This document shows, one piece after another, positions 25,436-35,303 of a stretch of 64,000 bases of DNA. Source of the DNA: Cyclobacterium salsum (GTDB lineage: Bacteria; Bacteroidota; Bacteroidia; Cytophagales; Cyclobacteriaceae); contig NZ_WNKG01000001.1 of assembly GCF_010119245.1 (NCBI RefSeq), positions 124,001-188,000 of the forward strand, in the 5' to 3' direction. Made by a program: the position numbers and the translations under genes. Under the pieces are notes generated by a model. It was not told the origin of the DNA, searched no databases, and saw only the letters and a list, made by a program, of their open reading frames with translations. The number at the start of each line of letters is the position of its first letter. Within the stretch, counting starts at the first letter, position 1.

Positions 25436-27178
25436 TTAGTTAATCGTTATTTCCTCAGTTGGATACCGGTAGTTTTTTCGTTTTACTTTGTTGAAAAGCG
25501 CGATAACTATGGTCAACATGCTTACCCTGCCCACGAACATGATGACAATAAATATTAACTTACTTTCACTGGCCAGGTCTGCTGTAATGCCCCGGCTCAA
25601 GCCAACGGTGCTGTAGGCAGAAAAGCACTCAAAGCCAATGTCAATCAGGCTTTTATCACTTTCAAACATGGAAACCAGCATGATTCCCGAGCCGATAACA
25701 ATGAGCGATAGGGAAATTATGGCAAATGACCGTTGAACTGAAATACGTGCAATCTCCCTTCCAAAAATCTCAATTCTTTCCTTTCCCTTTGCCAAGCTGA
25801 GGATATTCAGTGTCGCAATGGCAAAGGTACTGGTCTTAATACCTCCGCCTGTAGAGGCTGGTGATGCCCCAATCCACATTAGTAAAAAAACCATCATGGT
25901 CGTCGGGAAAAGCATGGAAGCGGTATCGATTGAATTGAAACCGGCCGTACGGGGCGTGGTGGCTCCAAAAAGTGCTGTTACCACTTTTCCAATGCCCTCA
26001 TGCTCCGATAAGGTATTATTAAATTCCAACAGGTAAAACGCTACAAATGCAATGGCGCTGATGGAAAAGGTTGTAATTAAGGTAATCCGACTATTTAAAT
26101 TCAATACCCAGGGCCGATAGCCAATTTTGTTTCGGCCACGTGAAAACAGTTTTCTTATCCGGTATTTCAAATAATTAACACTATTGGCCACGATTGGAAA
26201 ACCCAAGCCCCCCATTACGAAGGTCAGGATGACGGTTAACTGTAGAAAGTAGTTGAATTTAAAATCACTTTCATACAAACTGTTGGATAAGGTAGAGAAA
26301 CCCGCATTGCAAAAGGCAGAAATCGCATGGAAAACAGCGAAAAAGACCCGGTCATATTGCGACGGATAGTGCAAGGGTTCCAGACTGCTATAAATGAGTA
26401 GTCCCGAAACCAGTTCGATGCCAAAGGTGATCAGGATGATGTATTTGAGGGTGGAAAAGACATCACCGATCTTTTTGGAACTTGTGATATCGGTAAGAGC
26501 GAGTTGATTTTCATAGGTGGAACCGCCTTTGAAAAAATAACTAAAGTAACTGGCAAAGGTCAAGATACCCAATCCGCCTATTTGGATGAGAAACATAATG
26601 ATGATTTGACCAAACTCAGTGAAGTAGCTACCCGTATCGACTACAATGAGACCTGTCACGCAGACGGCACTGGTGGACGTAAATAGGGCATTCACAAAGC
26701 TAATTCCCTCATAAGTTGCTTTGGGAAGCATCAGTAAGAAGGTTCCGAATAGTATGATGAGCAAAAAACTGGTGACGAAAAGTTGCGCCGGATTTAATAC
26801 CGTACGTTTGTAGTTAAACCGTATTTCTGAAAATTCTCTGATGAAGGTAAAAAGTACGGCAACTCTAACCCATACAGGGTTTTCAAGCAACAAATCGGTT
26901 TCAAACGGTACGCCTACGAAAAGGAACAGGTAGAAAACCCATAGCGTAAAGCAAATGGACAAAACATCAAAAATAAAAACTTTTCGTTTGATGAGCTTGT
27001 CGTTTTCCAGGTACCTGAGCACTGTGGAGATTACACCAATTCCCAGCACAACAAAGTAAAACCCATCCAGAAATTGTTGGGAAAGGTCATTTTGAGCGTA
27101 CCCGAAATCAGAAATAATGGCGATTATTCCAAGAACGCTAATCCATAAGGCAATCTTATAGAGTAATTTTAAGTTCAT
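25436..27178 (-). CDS. trkH: TrkH/KtrB-type potassium transporter
   Basis: 580 residues. After an extra N-terminal membrane region of about 130 residues (four hydrophobic segments) comes the four-repeat K+ channel core; the filter glycines are visible in SAVCVTGLIV, AFCNAGFSTL, TPRTAGFNSI and YSTVGLSRG. Inner-membrane K+ (possibly Na+-coupled) uptake with TrkA as gating subunit. Divergent from the sodium-pump rhodopsin gene across a 406-nt region. Confidence 0.92.
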   Translation of the reverse strand: MNLKLLYKIALWISVLGIIAIISDFGYAQNDLSQQFLDGFYFVVLGIGVISTVLRYLENDKLIKRKVFIFDVLSICFTLWVFYLFLFVGVPFETDLLLENPVWVRVAVLFTFIREFSEIRFNYKRTVLNPAQLFVTSFLLIILFGTFLLMLPKATYEGISFVNALFTSTSAVCVTGLIVVDTGSYFTEFGQIIIMFLIQIGGLGILTFASYFSYFFKGGSTYENQLALTDITSSKKIGDVFSTLKYIILITFGIELVSGLLIYSSLEPLHYPSQYDRVFFAVFHAISAFCNAGFSTLSNSLYESDFKFNYFLQLTVILTFVMGGLGFPIVANSVNYLKYRIRKLFSRGRNKIGYRPWVLNLNSRITLITTFSISAIAFVAFYLLEFNNTLSEHEGIGKVVTALFGATTPRTAGFNSIDTASMLFPTTMMVFLLMWIGASPASTGGGIKTSTFAIATLNILSLAKGKERIEIFGREIARISVQRSFAIISLSLIVIGSGIMLVSMFESDKSLIDIGFECFSAYSTVGLSRGITADLASESKLIFIVIMFVGRVSMLTIVIALFNKVKRKNYRYPTEEITIN

Positions 27179-27584
27179 GTGTCAGGAGTCCCTGTTCGGT
27201 TACTCTTTTGATAAAGTTGGAGGCAAAGCTATAAAAATTCCTTTCTACAGGATTATTCTTGGGAAAATAAATTCAGCGTTTGCTTTTCCTCCCCGACGTT
27301 GGGAAGCCCCAGGCCCGGCAGCAGAGCTCCGGCAAAGTGAACCGCTTTCTGAAACTGCTATTCGCCTTTTAACGGGCATTCAGAAAAATCTCGGTGGCAA
27401 AAAAGCGATGTATTAAAGCGACCACTTGTTACCTATTTGAATCGGGTAGCTGGTTTACCGACTTTATATACAATAATAATCTGTTTATTCACATTTATCC
27501 GCTTTTAAAAGGATAGGCCAATACCTGTCTACTCTATTCGATTTATAATTTATTATATTCAATCTTAATATAAATCAAAAATGT
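27179..27584. other. Divergent intergenic region between trkH and the rhodopsin gene
   Basis: 406 nt that should hold both promoters. The part near 27260-27400 is more GC-rich and reads like eroded coding sequence on the plus strand, but I could not match it to a family. The last 80 nt before the rhodopsin start are very A/T-rich. No convincing operator palindrome is seen. Confidence 0.5.
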
Positions 27585-28430
27585 ATGGAAATTTTAGGGA
27601 ATGCCACTTTTGAAAATTATGTTGGACTGGAAAACGGGTATTCTGAAATGGCCTACCAAATGGTAGCCCATATCCTCACGTTAGGCTATGCGGTGATGCT
27701 GGCAGCATTACTATATTTTGTCCTGACAATTAACTACGTAGCGCCCAGGTTTCGGATATCCTCAGTGCTGTCGGTGGTAGTAATGGTTTCTGCGTTTCTT
27801 TTATTATACGCACAAGCAGGAAACTGGACCGCTTCTTTTGTTTTCAATCAGGAGGCAGGAAGGTATTTTTTGGGAGAAGGTCAGGATTTGTTTAATAATG
27901 GCTACCGGTATTTGAATTGGTTGATTGATGTTCCGATGTTGCTTTTTCAAATACTCTTCGTAGTGTCACTAACTAAAAGTAAATTTTCCAGTATTCGAAA
28001 TCAATTTTGGTTTTCAGGCACAGGAATGATCATTACTGGATATATTGGACAGTATTATGAGGTAACCGATTTTCTGACTTTTGCTATTTGGGGTGCCATT
28101 TCCACCATCTTCTTCATCCACATCTTATGGCTAATGAAGAAAGTAATTGATGAAGGCAAAGAAGGGATTCCGGAAGCTGCGCAAAAAACGCTGAACACCA
28201 TTTGGATCTTATTTCTCGTTTCATGGATGCTTTATCCTGGAGCCTATTTAATGCCCCATTTAGCGGGCCTCGAAGGAGGTTTTTTTAATGAAACCGGGGT
28301 AGTGGCCAGACAAATTACCTATACCATCGCCGACGTATGTTCCAAAGTTATCTATGGTGTATTGCTTACCGTAGTAGCCCAACATATTAGTAAAGCGGAA
28401 GGTTACGTTTACGGCGAGGCTAAATCATAA
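27585..28430 (+). CDS. Light-driven Na+ pump rhodopsin (NDQ type, KR2-like)
   Basis: 281 residues, seven membrane helices. Helix C reads RYLNWLIDVPMLLFQ, giving the NDQ motif N111, D115, Q122 that defines the sodium-pump class. Other key residues are D101, R108, H29, D250, and the retinal Schiff-base lysine K254 in TIADVCSKVIYG. The N-terminus (ELGNANFENF in KR2, EILGNATFENY here) also matches. Pumps Na+ (or H+ when Na+ is scarce) outward in light. No retinal-synthesis gene (blh, crt) is present in the window. Start at 27585; the ATG at 27581 is in another frame. Followed by a strong terminator. Confidence 0.96.
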   Translation: MEILGNATFENYVGLENGYSEMAYQMVAHILTLGYAVMLAALLYFVLTINYVAPRFRISSVLSVVVMVSAFLLLYAQAGNWTASFVFNQEAGRYFLGEGQDLFNNGYRYLNWLIDVPMLLFQILFVVSLTKSKFSSIRNQFWFSGTGMIITGYIGQYYEVTDFLTFAIWGAISTIFFIHILWLMKKVIDEGKEGIPEAAQKTLNTIWILFLVSWMLYPGAYLMPHLAGLEGGFFNETGVVARQITYTIADVCSKVIYGVLLTVVAQHISKAEGYVYGEAKS

Positions 28431-28442
28431 GCTGATTTTAAT

Positions 28443-28480
28443 AAAAACCGAATCTGAAGCTATTGTCAGATTCGGTTTTT
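28443..28480 (+). terminator. Strong terminator after the rhodopsin gene
   Basis: Perfect 15-bp stem (28443-28457 with 28466-28480), 8-nt loop, running into T residues; the A-rich 5' arm gives T residues on the other strand too. It separates the rhodopsin from the convergent heme operon ending at 28490 and probably serves both. Confidence 0.9.
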
Positions 28481-28489
28481 TAATAACTA

Positions 28490-29113
28490 TCAGAAGGTTA
28501 TCGTTCCATTAGGTTGAATCAGATACCGAAACGTAAAATAGGGGCTGGGTGTGGTTCTGGGATCCACTTCTGCCAGTGGCGGATTGTCCTGGTAGTAAGA
28601 TAGGATCTCCATTTTGGCATAGTTTCCTTCATTGGTCTGAATCAGCAATACCCGACCGGGAATCGGACTGATAATATGGCTGCTGGGGTTGTAATTGTAC
28701 CAACCATTGCCGGAACCGGTAGGGATGGCTAATCCGTTCTCCCCATCGCTCTTGAAATCCGCAGCAGATGGCACCGTAGATATTTCGTCAAAGGTACCCG
28801 TAACTACCGATGCCTGTGCCGTACCGGGTCCACTGCTACCGCTGTTCACGATAAGGGTCGTTCCTTTGAATCCAATGTCCCAGTCTCCTTCCCTGCTTTC
28901 CACCATTTGATTGTCTTCCAGGCTAAAGTACCGAAAAGGGCGCACTTCGGTGATTTCTCCGGTACTTCGGTCCATCAGGTCTCCCGGAGCGTGAAGATTT
29001 TCGACCGTTACCGCTTGTAACTCAATTTCCGGCTCCTCCACGGTGTTTTCTTCACAACTTGTACTCAAGGCAAGCAATAGAATGCCTGCCGGCAACATGT
29101 TCCATTTGTTCAT
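28490..29113 (-). CDS. hmuY: HmuY-family heme-binding lipoprotein
   Basis: 207 residues, lipoprotein signal MNKWNMLPAGILLLALSTSC (cysteine 20). The body is beta-rich and typical of HmuY: RPFRYFSLEDNQMVE, GDWDIGFKGTTLIVNSG and GNGWYNYNPSSHIISPIPGR, ending FTFRYLIQPNGTI. Such proteins capture heme at the cell surface and hand it to the TonB receptor encoded just upstream (12-nt gap). Last gene of the hmu operon. Confidence 0.88.
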   Translation of the reverse strand: MNKWNMLPAGILLLALSTSCEENTVEEPEIELQAVTVENLHAPGDLMDRSTGEITEVRPFRYFSLEDNQMVESREGDWDIGFKGTTLIVNSGSSGPGTAQASVVTGTFDEISTVPSAADFKSDGENGLAIPTGSGNGWYNYNPSSHIISPIPGRVLLIQTNEGNYAKMEILSYYQDNPPLAEVDPRTTPSPYFTFRYLIQPNGTITF

Positions 29114-29125
29114 TGTAATAGGTGT

Positions 29126-31441
29126 TTATTTAGTATTTACTAATTGATGAAAAGGTACTTTTGCACCCACAAACAGGGTTCTCCCCGGATTGCTGGGCTC
29201 GTATTGATTGAGTCGATTCAATAGATTAAATCCTCCCGTTTCTAGCAGTATGCCATTGCTAAAGGTCTTGCTGAGGCTAAGGTTCCAGCTGGTCATTGCC
29301 CGCGCATATTCGGAAGGATCGTCGAGAATTAGATTCCCGTTTACGTCGCCAAACCCGAATTTCCCCCGGTGTATGGCGCGAAGCGCCAGGTTGATGCCGG
29401 AAAGGGGCTCTTGGTAGCTGATTTTCAGGTTACCGCTGTGGCGACTTCGGTTAAATAAGCCTCCGTAATCGCTTCGGCCCACCCGTTGGGTCCGGTTCTC
29501 CGAGTCCTTGCGAAATAACGCTCCGGAATCGATTTGCTCCAACACATCCAAATCGTTGGCATACAGATACATGTATCCAGCGGATACCTGTAGATTTGAC
29601 GTCAGACGCCAGGTCCCATCCAGTTCTATTCCCTGCGTACGAACACGGGAAACGTTGAAGTAGGAGAAGGCATTTTGACCGGAGGTCAGTCTGGCGAAAG
29701 GAGCCGTCTCAATCAGGTTGGAAATATTATTTTGGAAGAAATTTCCCTGTAGGAGCAAGTCGTTCGAAAATTTCCAGCGAAAACCGGTGTTGATGGCCAG
29801 GGAACTTTCTGCTTGCAGCGCGCCAAATTGAGAAGGATCCAGCAGCAGCTGCTGTACCAGTCCTTGCGATTGAAGCCGTTCGATGCCTTCCTGCACCAGG
29901 TTGGCCCCAAAAACGTAATATCCCGCGGAGGCATTGTTGAAATTCAGCAATAGCTGCCGGAAATCAGGGGCTTTAAATCCCGCCCCCAGCGATGCTTGCC
30001 AGCTAAATTTCTCGCTGAATTTGTACATCCCGGAGATTTTCGGACTGATTCTTTCTCCATATTGACTGTGCAAGTCACCCCGAACACCGGTAACGATGTT
30101 CCATCTGTCCGTTGGATTCCATTGATGCTGGAGAAACAAATAGCCGGCATCAAAGCGGTTTAGGTCTTCGTAGCGCGTTGCGTCAACGGTCTCCAGAAGG
30201 TGTCCCATCCCCAGCGTTAGCAATTGATTTTTTCCCAGTTGCCGGTCCAATTGAAGCTCTGTACGGTGGTACCGCTGTTGGAAATCCTGTGCATCTACGA
30301 CGATACCGTCTTCCTGCATCTCCGTCAGCGAATGCGTTTCGAAAAAGGAAGTCATGCTCCGAAGCGTCAATTGCCAGTGCTCGTTGGGCCGGTAGGTTAC
30401 CGTGGGATTGAAGTTTAAATCCCGACGTTCGGAGCTCATGTCCGCCAGTCGCTCCTTTCCGTTTTCAATGATTTGCAGGACATTATCCGAATCTTCCCGA
30501 TACATGCGGGAATAGAGTCTGAACTCCCAATTACCGGATTTCTTTCCCAATTTAACCTGCCCGGTCGTGGCCTGAAATGGTGCCTGGGTATTTCCCGGAA
30601 CATCGGGGTTCAGGTCAAATCCATCGGTACGGTAGCGGTTAAGGTAGGCCTGAACCGACCAGTCGTTTTGATTAATGCTCACCTCCCCGCTCAGGTCCAT
30701 GGTGGAAAAAGAGCGGTACCTGGATTCCAGCGATGCCTCAAAACGCTCCCGGCCGCTTTTGGTGATGATATTGATCACGCCGGCCATGGCTTCGCTTCCA
30801 TAGATGGCGCTGGACGGGCCACGGAGTACTTCTATCCGCTCGATGTTTGCAACCGATATTCTATCCAAATCAAAGGTTCCGGCGGTTCGACCGATCAGGG
30901 GTTCCCCATCCAGGAGTATCAGGATGTAATCGGAAGATAGCCCCTGCATCTGTATCCCGGCACCGTGGTCGCTGACTACCTGCAGTCCCGTTTGCTCCCG
31001 CAACACCTCTGAAAGGCGCATGCCACCGGTTTCTTGAATTTGTTCGCGGGAAATGACCGTTACCGGCATGGGTAGATCTTCCACGCTGCGGTCGGTACGT
31101 GTGGCAGCGACGACGACTTCACCCATTTGCCCAATCTTTTCTGTCAAACGCAAACTACTCAATTCACTTATTTCCTTGACACTAATTTGCCTTGCATCAA
31201 ATCCCATCGCAAAGACCTCGATCAACTGGTCGACTTCCAGGTTGTCCGGCAGTTCAAAAGAACCCGTACTGTCCACGGGAACAACCTTATCCGACCCGAT
31301 TTTTACATAGGCATGCCGGATTGGGTTGCCTGCCTGATCCCGGATACAAATCGGATCGGAAGCAAGGGTAAGGAACGGAAAGAGAAGGCAGCCCAGAAGC
31401 CAGCAGGTAAATCTATTTTTATTAAGATTGATTCTACACAT
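29126..31441 (-). CDS. hmuR: TonB-dependent heme receptor
   Basis: 771 residues. Signal peptide, a short carboxypeptidase-like beta domain (ICIRDQAGNPIRHAYVKIG), plug domain (VVVAATRTDRSVEDLPMPV, GLQVVSDHGAG, RIEVLRGPSSAIYGSEAMAG, VINIITKSG) and a 22-strand barrel ending in an aromatic-rich segment. Outer-membrane import of heme driven by TonB. It is embedded in the hmuTUVSRY operon, 45 nt after hmuS, which fixes the substrate assignment better than the sequence alone. Confidence 0.9.
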   Translation of the reverse strand: MCRINLNKNRFTCWLLGCLLFPFLTLASDPICIRDQAGNPIRHAYVKIGSDKVVPVDSTGSFELPDNLEVDQLIEVFAMGFDARQISVKEISELSSLRLTEKIGQMGEVVVAATRTDRSVEDLPMPVTVISREQIQETGGMRLSEVLREQTGLQVVSDHGAGIQMQGLSSDYILILLDGEPLIGRTAGTFDLDRISVANIERIEVLRGPSSAIYGSEAMAGVINIITKSGRERFEASLESRYRSFSTMDLSGEVSINQNDWSVQAYLNRYRTDGFDLNPDVPGNTQAPFQATTGQVKLGKKSGNWEFRLYSRMYREDSDNVLQIIENGKERLADMSSERRDLNFNPTVTYRPNEHWQLTLRSMTSFFETHSLTEMQEDGIVVDAQDFQQRYHRTELQLDRQLGKNQLLTLGMGHLLETVDATRYEDLNRFDAGYLFLQHQWNPTDRWNIVTGVRGDLHSQYGERISPKISGMYKFSEKFSWQASLGAGFKAPDFRQLLLNFNNASAGYYVFGANLVQEGIERLQSQGLVQQLLLDPSQFGALQAESSLAINTGFRWKFSNDLLLQGNFFQNNISNLIETAPFARLTSGQNAFSYFNVSRVRTQGIELDGTWRLTSNLQVSAGYMYLYANDLDVLEQIDSGALFRKDSENRTQRVGRSDYGGLFNRSRHSGNLKISYQEPLSGINLALRAIHRGKFGFGDVNGNLILDDPSEYARAMTSWNLSLSKTFSNGILLETGGFNLLNRLNQYEPSNPGRTLFVGAKVPFHQLVNTK

Positions 31442-31486
31442 AAAGACAAAATTTTTCCCGATGGCCGGTGGACCAACGGGAAAGGA

Positions 31487-32533
31487 TTAAAGTTGGTCGA
31501 TCAAATGTTTCCATTGTTCTTTCTGCGGAAGGCCTGGCTTCCGGAGCCCAAAAAACTGGGCAATCATCTCTCCGTCTGCATCAAATAGCTCCAGGGAAGA
31601 CACCAACCCATCGTCGGTATTTTTATGCACCACCCAGGCCGAGTCGATGCAGGACTCGTCCAGGTGCATGTTGAAGTCCGGATCCATTACGTTCAGCCAG
31701 TTTCCCATTTGCCGGATGGTGCGTACTTTTCCCTGATGGATTTGAATGTTTCCTTTGTTTCCCACAAAGATCATGATGGGCAATTTTTCTGCGGAAGCCA
31801 GGTCCAAAATTTTCCTAACCGATAGGCGATCTACAGGATAGGCCCATTTTTTGCCGATCCATTTGATGGCGTCTAGTCGGTGGATATTGTATTTGCGGAG
31901 CATACCGAAGAAATCATGGGTATCTTTCATGTTCTCCCAGTCCTGGACAAAAGCTTCCTGATCCACGGAATTAGCGTGAGTCTCTTTCTCGAAAGGTTGT
32001 ACCTGAATCCCCTGTAGCATATCCTCGCTGCGGTAGGCGCGGATCAAATTATCGTAGGCATCCTGGTTGCTTTTTTCCTGTAGGTAAATTTTCATCACGG
32101 CCTCGCCGGACTGGTCAAAAAACTGAAGGCTGCGCATGATGCCCCTGGGCGTATGGGTGGCCACGGCGAAGCCGTATTTCCACTTGCCAAAAAACACCCG
32201 CTGCTCGATGGGCCCGATTACCGTGGCGATTTGGTGGGGAGCGGTGCCGTGGATGGTGATTTTTTGAATATTTCCTTTGTGCTCCAGGACACAACCCTCG
32301 TTTCTGGTCAAGGCCATCACTTTTCCCAACTCCCTGCAGGAAAGGAGGATATTCGCCCAATCGGCTTTCAATCGGATGGGGGCCGGGTTATCCGTAGTCA
32401 GCAATAGCTCAAGTTCGGACACCTGAAGCATGCGTGCAGCGTCTCGTATTCTCATTTTTGGCTGATTTGACTTTAGTTCCTCCCAGGCCTTTTTTAACGC
32501 GGTACCGGAGGGATATTTCAGAGTAGTTTCCAT
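31487..32533 (-). CDS. hmuS: Heme-degrading / heme-trafficking protein, HemS/HmuS family
   Basis: 348 residues, about the length of E. coli ChuS, with two repeated HemS domains: VLEHKGNIQKITIHG and VFFGKWKYGFAVATHTPRGIMRSLQFFD in the first, IMIFVGNKGNIQIHQGKVRTI and SAWVVHKNTDDGLVSSLELFD in the second. Cytoplasmic; accepts imported heme and may open the ring. 2 nt from hmuV. Confidence 0.92.
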   Translation of the reverse strand: METTLKYPSGTALKKAWEELKSNQPKMRIRDAARMLQVSELELLLTTDNPAPIRLKADWANILLSCRELGKVMALTRNEGCVLEHKGNIQKITIHGTAPHQIATVIGPIEQRVFFGKWKYGFAVATHTPRGIMRSLQFFDQSGEAVMKIYLQEKSNQDAYDNLIRAYRSEDMLQGIQVQPFEKETHANSVDQEAFVQDWENMKDTHDFFGMLRKYNIHRLDAIKWIGKKWAYPVDRLSVRKILDLASAEKLPIMIFVGNKGNIQIHQGKVRTIRQMGNWLNVMDPDFNMHLDESCIDSAWVVHKNTDDGLVSSLELFDADGEMIAQFFGLRKPGLPQKEQWKHLIDQL

Positions 32534-32535
32534 AA

Positions 32536-33345
32536 TTAAGCGAGTTTATACGTATAATTGGTTGATGAAGTAGCAGATGAAGGAAGGCTGCTGATATAAA
32601 TCGGTGCGCCGGGACCGTTCGATTGTACCGACAAGGGATAATCAAACACCCCTTGCAGGTTTTCCGGAGTCATTGCGGCCCGTATCGCACCCTGGTGTAG
32701 TACCCGGCCTTGTTTGAGTAGCAGGGCCTTATCGGCATAATTTGCGGCGAGGTTCAAGTCATGAAGTATGGCTAAAATGCCAATATTCCGCTGTTTGAGT
32801 TGCCCGATAATTTGCATGATGTGGTGCTGCTGGGCAATATCCATACTGGAAGTTGGTTCATCCAGAAGCAAGTACCGGGGAGTGGCCTTGATTTCCCATA
32901 TTTGCGCCAATACCCGTGCCAGCTGTACCCGTTGCTTCTCGCCTCCCGATAAATTGCCATACAGCTGATCTTTCAGGTGCCAGGTTTGGGTAGCCGACAT
33001 GACCTCTTTTACGATTGTTTTTGGGTATTTGGGCCGGCTGTACATCAGGCCAAGCGATACGACTTCCTTTGCCTGAAAGGGAAAGGTAAGCGTACTGTGC
33101 TGGGGCATAACCGCACGCAAGGAGGCCAGCTTTCTGGTTTTCATTCCTTTTATCGGCTGCCCATTATAGGTAATCCGACCCTGTTTGCAGGGTAATTCTC
33201 CGGATAGCAGCCGGAAAAGGGTCGATTTTCCGGCACCATTCGGGCCGAGAATGGCTGTCAGTTCTCCGGGAAGCACTTGAATGCTTGCCCGATTCACAAT
33301 GGGCCGGTTTCCTATATAATACTGAATGTGTTGTGCGTCTAACAT
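32536..33345 (-). CDS. hmuV: Heme ABC transporter ATP-binding protein
   Basis: 269 residues. Walker A GPNGAGKST at 34-42, Q-loop in VMPQHSTL, signature LSGGEKQRVQLA, Walker B YLLLDEPTS and a switch histidine in AILHDLNLAANYAD. Energises heme import through HmuU. 1 nt from hmuU. Confidence 0.95.
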   Translation of the reverse strand: MLDAQHIQYYIGNRPIVNRASIQVLPGELTAILGPNGAGKSTLFRLLSGELPCKQGRITYNGQPIKGMKTRKLASLRAVMPQHSTLTFPFQAKEVVSLGLMYSRPKYPKTIVKEVMSATQTWHLKDQLYGNLSGGEKQRVQLARVLAQIWEIKATPRYLLLDEPTSSMDIAQQHHIMQIIGQLKQRNIGILAILHDLNLAANYADKALLLKQGRVLHQGAIRAAMTPENLQGVFDYPLSVQSNGPGAPIYISSLPSSATSSTNYTYKLA

Positions 33346-33346
33346 A

Positions 33347-34408
33347 TCAACTGTTGAGTTTTTTTACATGTAGGATGAGCCAGATAAAGAACGGAGAGCC
33401 GAGGATTGCGGTAATGATCCCGATGGGCAATTCTGCGGGCATGACCACCGTTCGGGCGAGCAAATCGGCGCCATTGAGCAGGAAAGCGCCCAGAAGAAAG
33501 GCTCCGGGAAGCACCAGGCGGTGGTCGGCGCCAAAAGACAGCCGCAACAGATGGGGTACGATAAGCCCCACAAATCCAATGGTACCCGTCATCGACACGC
33601 CTACGCCCACCACCAGCGCACTCATAAATAACACGATGTATTTTACGCGCTGTACGTCCACTCCCATGTGAAAGGCCTCGTTTTCTCCGATAGCCAGGGC
33701 GTTTAGGTTTCGAAACTGCTTGATAATCAGTAGGGAGGGAAAAAAGATCAGGATAAAGGCTATTTTTACCTTGTCCCAATTCGCTCCCCCCACATCTCCC
33801 AGGCTCCAGAAGGTGAAATTTCGCAAGGCGGCCTCGTCTGCATAGAAAATGGCCAAACCAATCAGTGCGCCCGATAGTGCGGTCAAGGCAACGCCCGCCA
33901 ATATGAGCAGGGAAATATCCGTTTTTCCTCCCTGATTGGCCATTTTGTATACCAGCATCACGTTTATCAAGCCGCCAATAAAAGCAACCAGGGGCAGGCT
34001 GAAGCTTCCAAATATCCGTCCAAGCCAGGGGAAAGAGGAGCCGAAAACGATATAAATGACCGCAAACAAGGCACCCCCGCTGCTTACGCCGATGAGTCCC
34101 GGCTCAACCAGGGGGTTTCTAAAAAGCCCTTGCAAGGCCGCTCCGGACACCCCCAATCCACCACCTACCAGAATGGCCAGCAAGATTCTCGGTAAGCGGA
34201 TTTGCCACAGCACGTTGGCCTCTTGTTCGGTGAAGGTTCCCGAATCAATGCCCAGCTGGCTCAATAAAATGGAAACGGCATGGCCAAAGGGGATGGGAAA
34301 TGCACCAATGGTGATGGAAAGCAGCCCAAGCAATACAAGTCCGATTCCCAAAGCAGCCAGTACCAGGGACTGTTGAGCCGTCTTTGAATAACTCAGGTTT
34401 TGAAGCAT
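33347..34408 (-). CDS. hmuU: Heme ABC transporter permease (FecCD family)
   Basis: 353 residues, about ten membrane helices. Family motifs are RLPRILLAILVGGGLGVSGAALQG, NPLVEPGLIGVSSGGALFAV and GTIGFVGLIVPHLLRLSFG. Inner-membrane channel for heme; pairs with HmuV and the periplasmic HmuT. Confidence 0.95.
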   Translation of the reverse strand: MLQNLSYSKTAQQSLVLAALGIGLVLLGLLSITIGAFPIPFGHAVSILLSQLGIDSGTFTEQEANVLWQIRLPRILLAILVGGGLGVSGAALQGLFRNPLVEPGLIGVSSGGALFAVIYIVFGSSFPWLGRIFGSFSLPLVAFIGGLINVMLVYKMANQGGKTDISLLILAGVALTALSGALIGLAIFYADEAALRNFTFWSLGDVGGANWDKVKIAFILIFFPSLLIIKQFRNLNALAIGENEAFHMGVDVQRVKYIVLFMSALVVGVGVSMTGTIGFVGLIVPHLLRLSFGADHRLVLPGAFLLGAFLLNGADLLARTVVMPAELPIGIITAILGSPFFIWLILHVKKLNS

Positions 34409-34410
34409 GC

Positions 34411-35262
34411 TTAGTTGCGGTTTACACTTTTGGCCAGTTCCAATGCTGCTTTGGCTACCCGCGGACCAAATCCGGACAGGTAGAGCCCGTCAAAGGCAAT
34501 AATTCCATTTTGGTTGTAGGCAATAGTTTGTTCGACGCCACGGATATTTTTTACGGCTTCCTTTCCACCAAGCGAGCGCAGACTGGACTCAAAGAACAGC
34601 AGGTATTCCGGATTCATGGACACCATTGCTTCCGGGGTAAGCGGGATGAAATCGCTGAAGCCCTTACCAACCGATTCGATGGCTGCCATTTGCAGCAGGG
34701 ACTCGGCAAAGGTATCTTCTCCGGCTACAAAGACGTTTTCCCGGCCACGGGCCATGACAAAAGCCATTTTTGGCTTTTTTGAAAGGCCAGCTGTGTAGGC
34801 TTCCAAGGCTGCTATGTCCTGATCCAGCTGCTTGGTAAGCGCCTTTCCTTTTTCAGGAACCTTCAGAAAATTTGCCAATTCCCGAATGATGCGGTAGGTG
34901 CCGGAAACGTCGGTGGGTTTGTCAAACTCGTGTATTTCCAGTCCGGCTGATTTAAGCTGGGCGACCACGTCCGGATTGAGGTATCCGGTCTCTATCAAAA
35001 GCAGGTCCGGTCCCAGTGCCAAAATACCCTCGGCTTTGATTTGATTTCGGTAGCCGATGGAAGGCAGTTGCTGCATGGCAGCGGGGTAGGTGGAGGTGAT
35101 ATCTGTGGCGATGATCGCCGATCCGAAACCAAGTTCGTATACGATTTCTGTAATGGTACCTCCTGCGGTAATCATGGAGGTGTCGTTGGATTGAAATGCC
35201 TGCACATGGTTCGAAAGAAGCAGGGCAATCACCAGTAGGGGTAGCATCAGCGATTTCATCAT
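34411..35262 (-). CDS. hmuT: Heme-binding periplasmic protein
   Basis: 283 residues with an N-terminal signal peptide ending near VQAFQ. Type III solute-binding fold: MITAGGTITEIVYELGFGSAIIATDITSTYP and LALGPDLLLIETGYLNPDVVAQL. The conserved tyrosine in SIGYRNQI is typical of HmuT. First gene of the operon. Two adjacent ATGs (35262, 35259) are equally usable. A Fur-like palindrome lies 42 nt upstream. Confidence 0.94.
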   Translation of the reverse strand: MMKSLMLPLLVIALLLSNHVQAFQSNDTSMITAGGTITEIVYELGFGSAIIATDITSTYPAAMQQLPSIGYRNQIKAEGILALGPDLLLIETGYLNPDVVAQLKSAGLEIHEFDKPTDVSGTYRIIRELANFLKVPEKGKALTKQLDQDIAALEAYTAGLSKKPKMAFVMARGRENVFVAGEDTFAESLLQMAAIESVGKGFSDFIPLTPEAMVSMNPEYLLFFESSLRSLGGKEAVKNIRGVEQTIAYNQNGIIAFDGLYLSGFGPRVAKAALELAKSVNRN

Positions 35263-35303
35263 TTATTTAGATCAATTTTAAATACAGGTACAAATATTAC
35301 TCT

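Noticed and set aside
27177-27416. 79-codon plus-strand ORF in the trkH/rhodopsin spacer
   Set aside because: Starts inside the trkH leader, no family, no ribosome-binding context.
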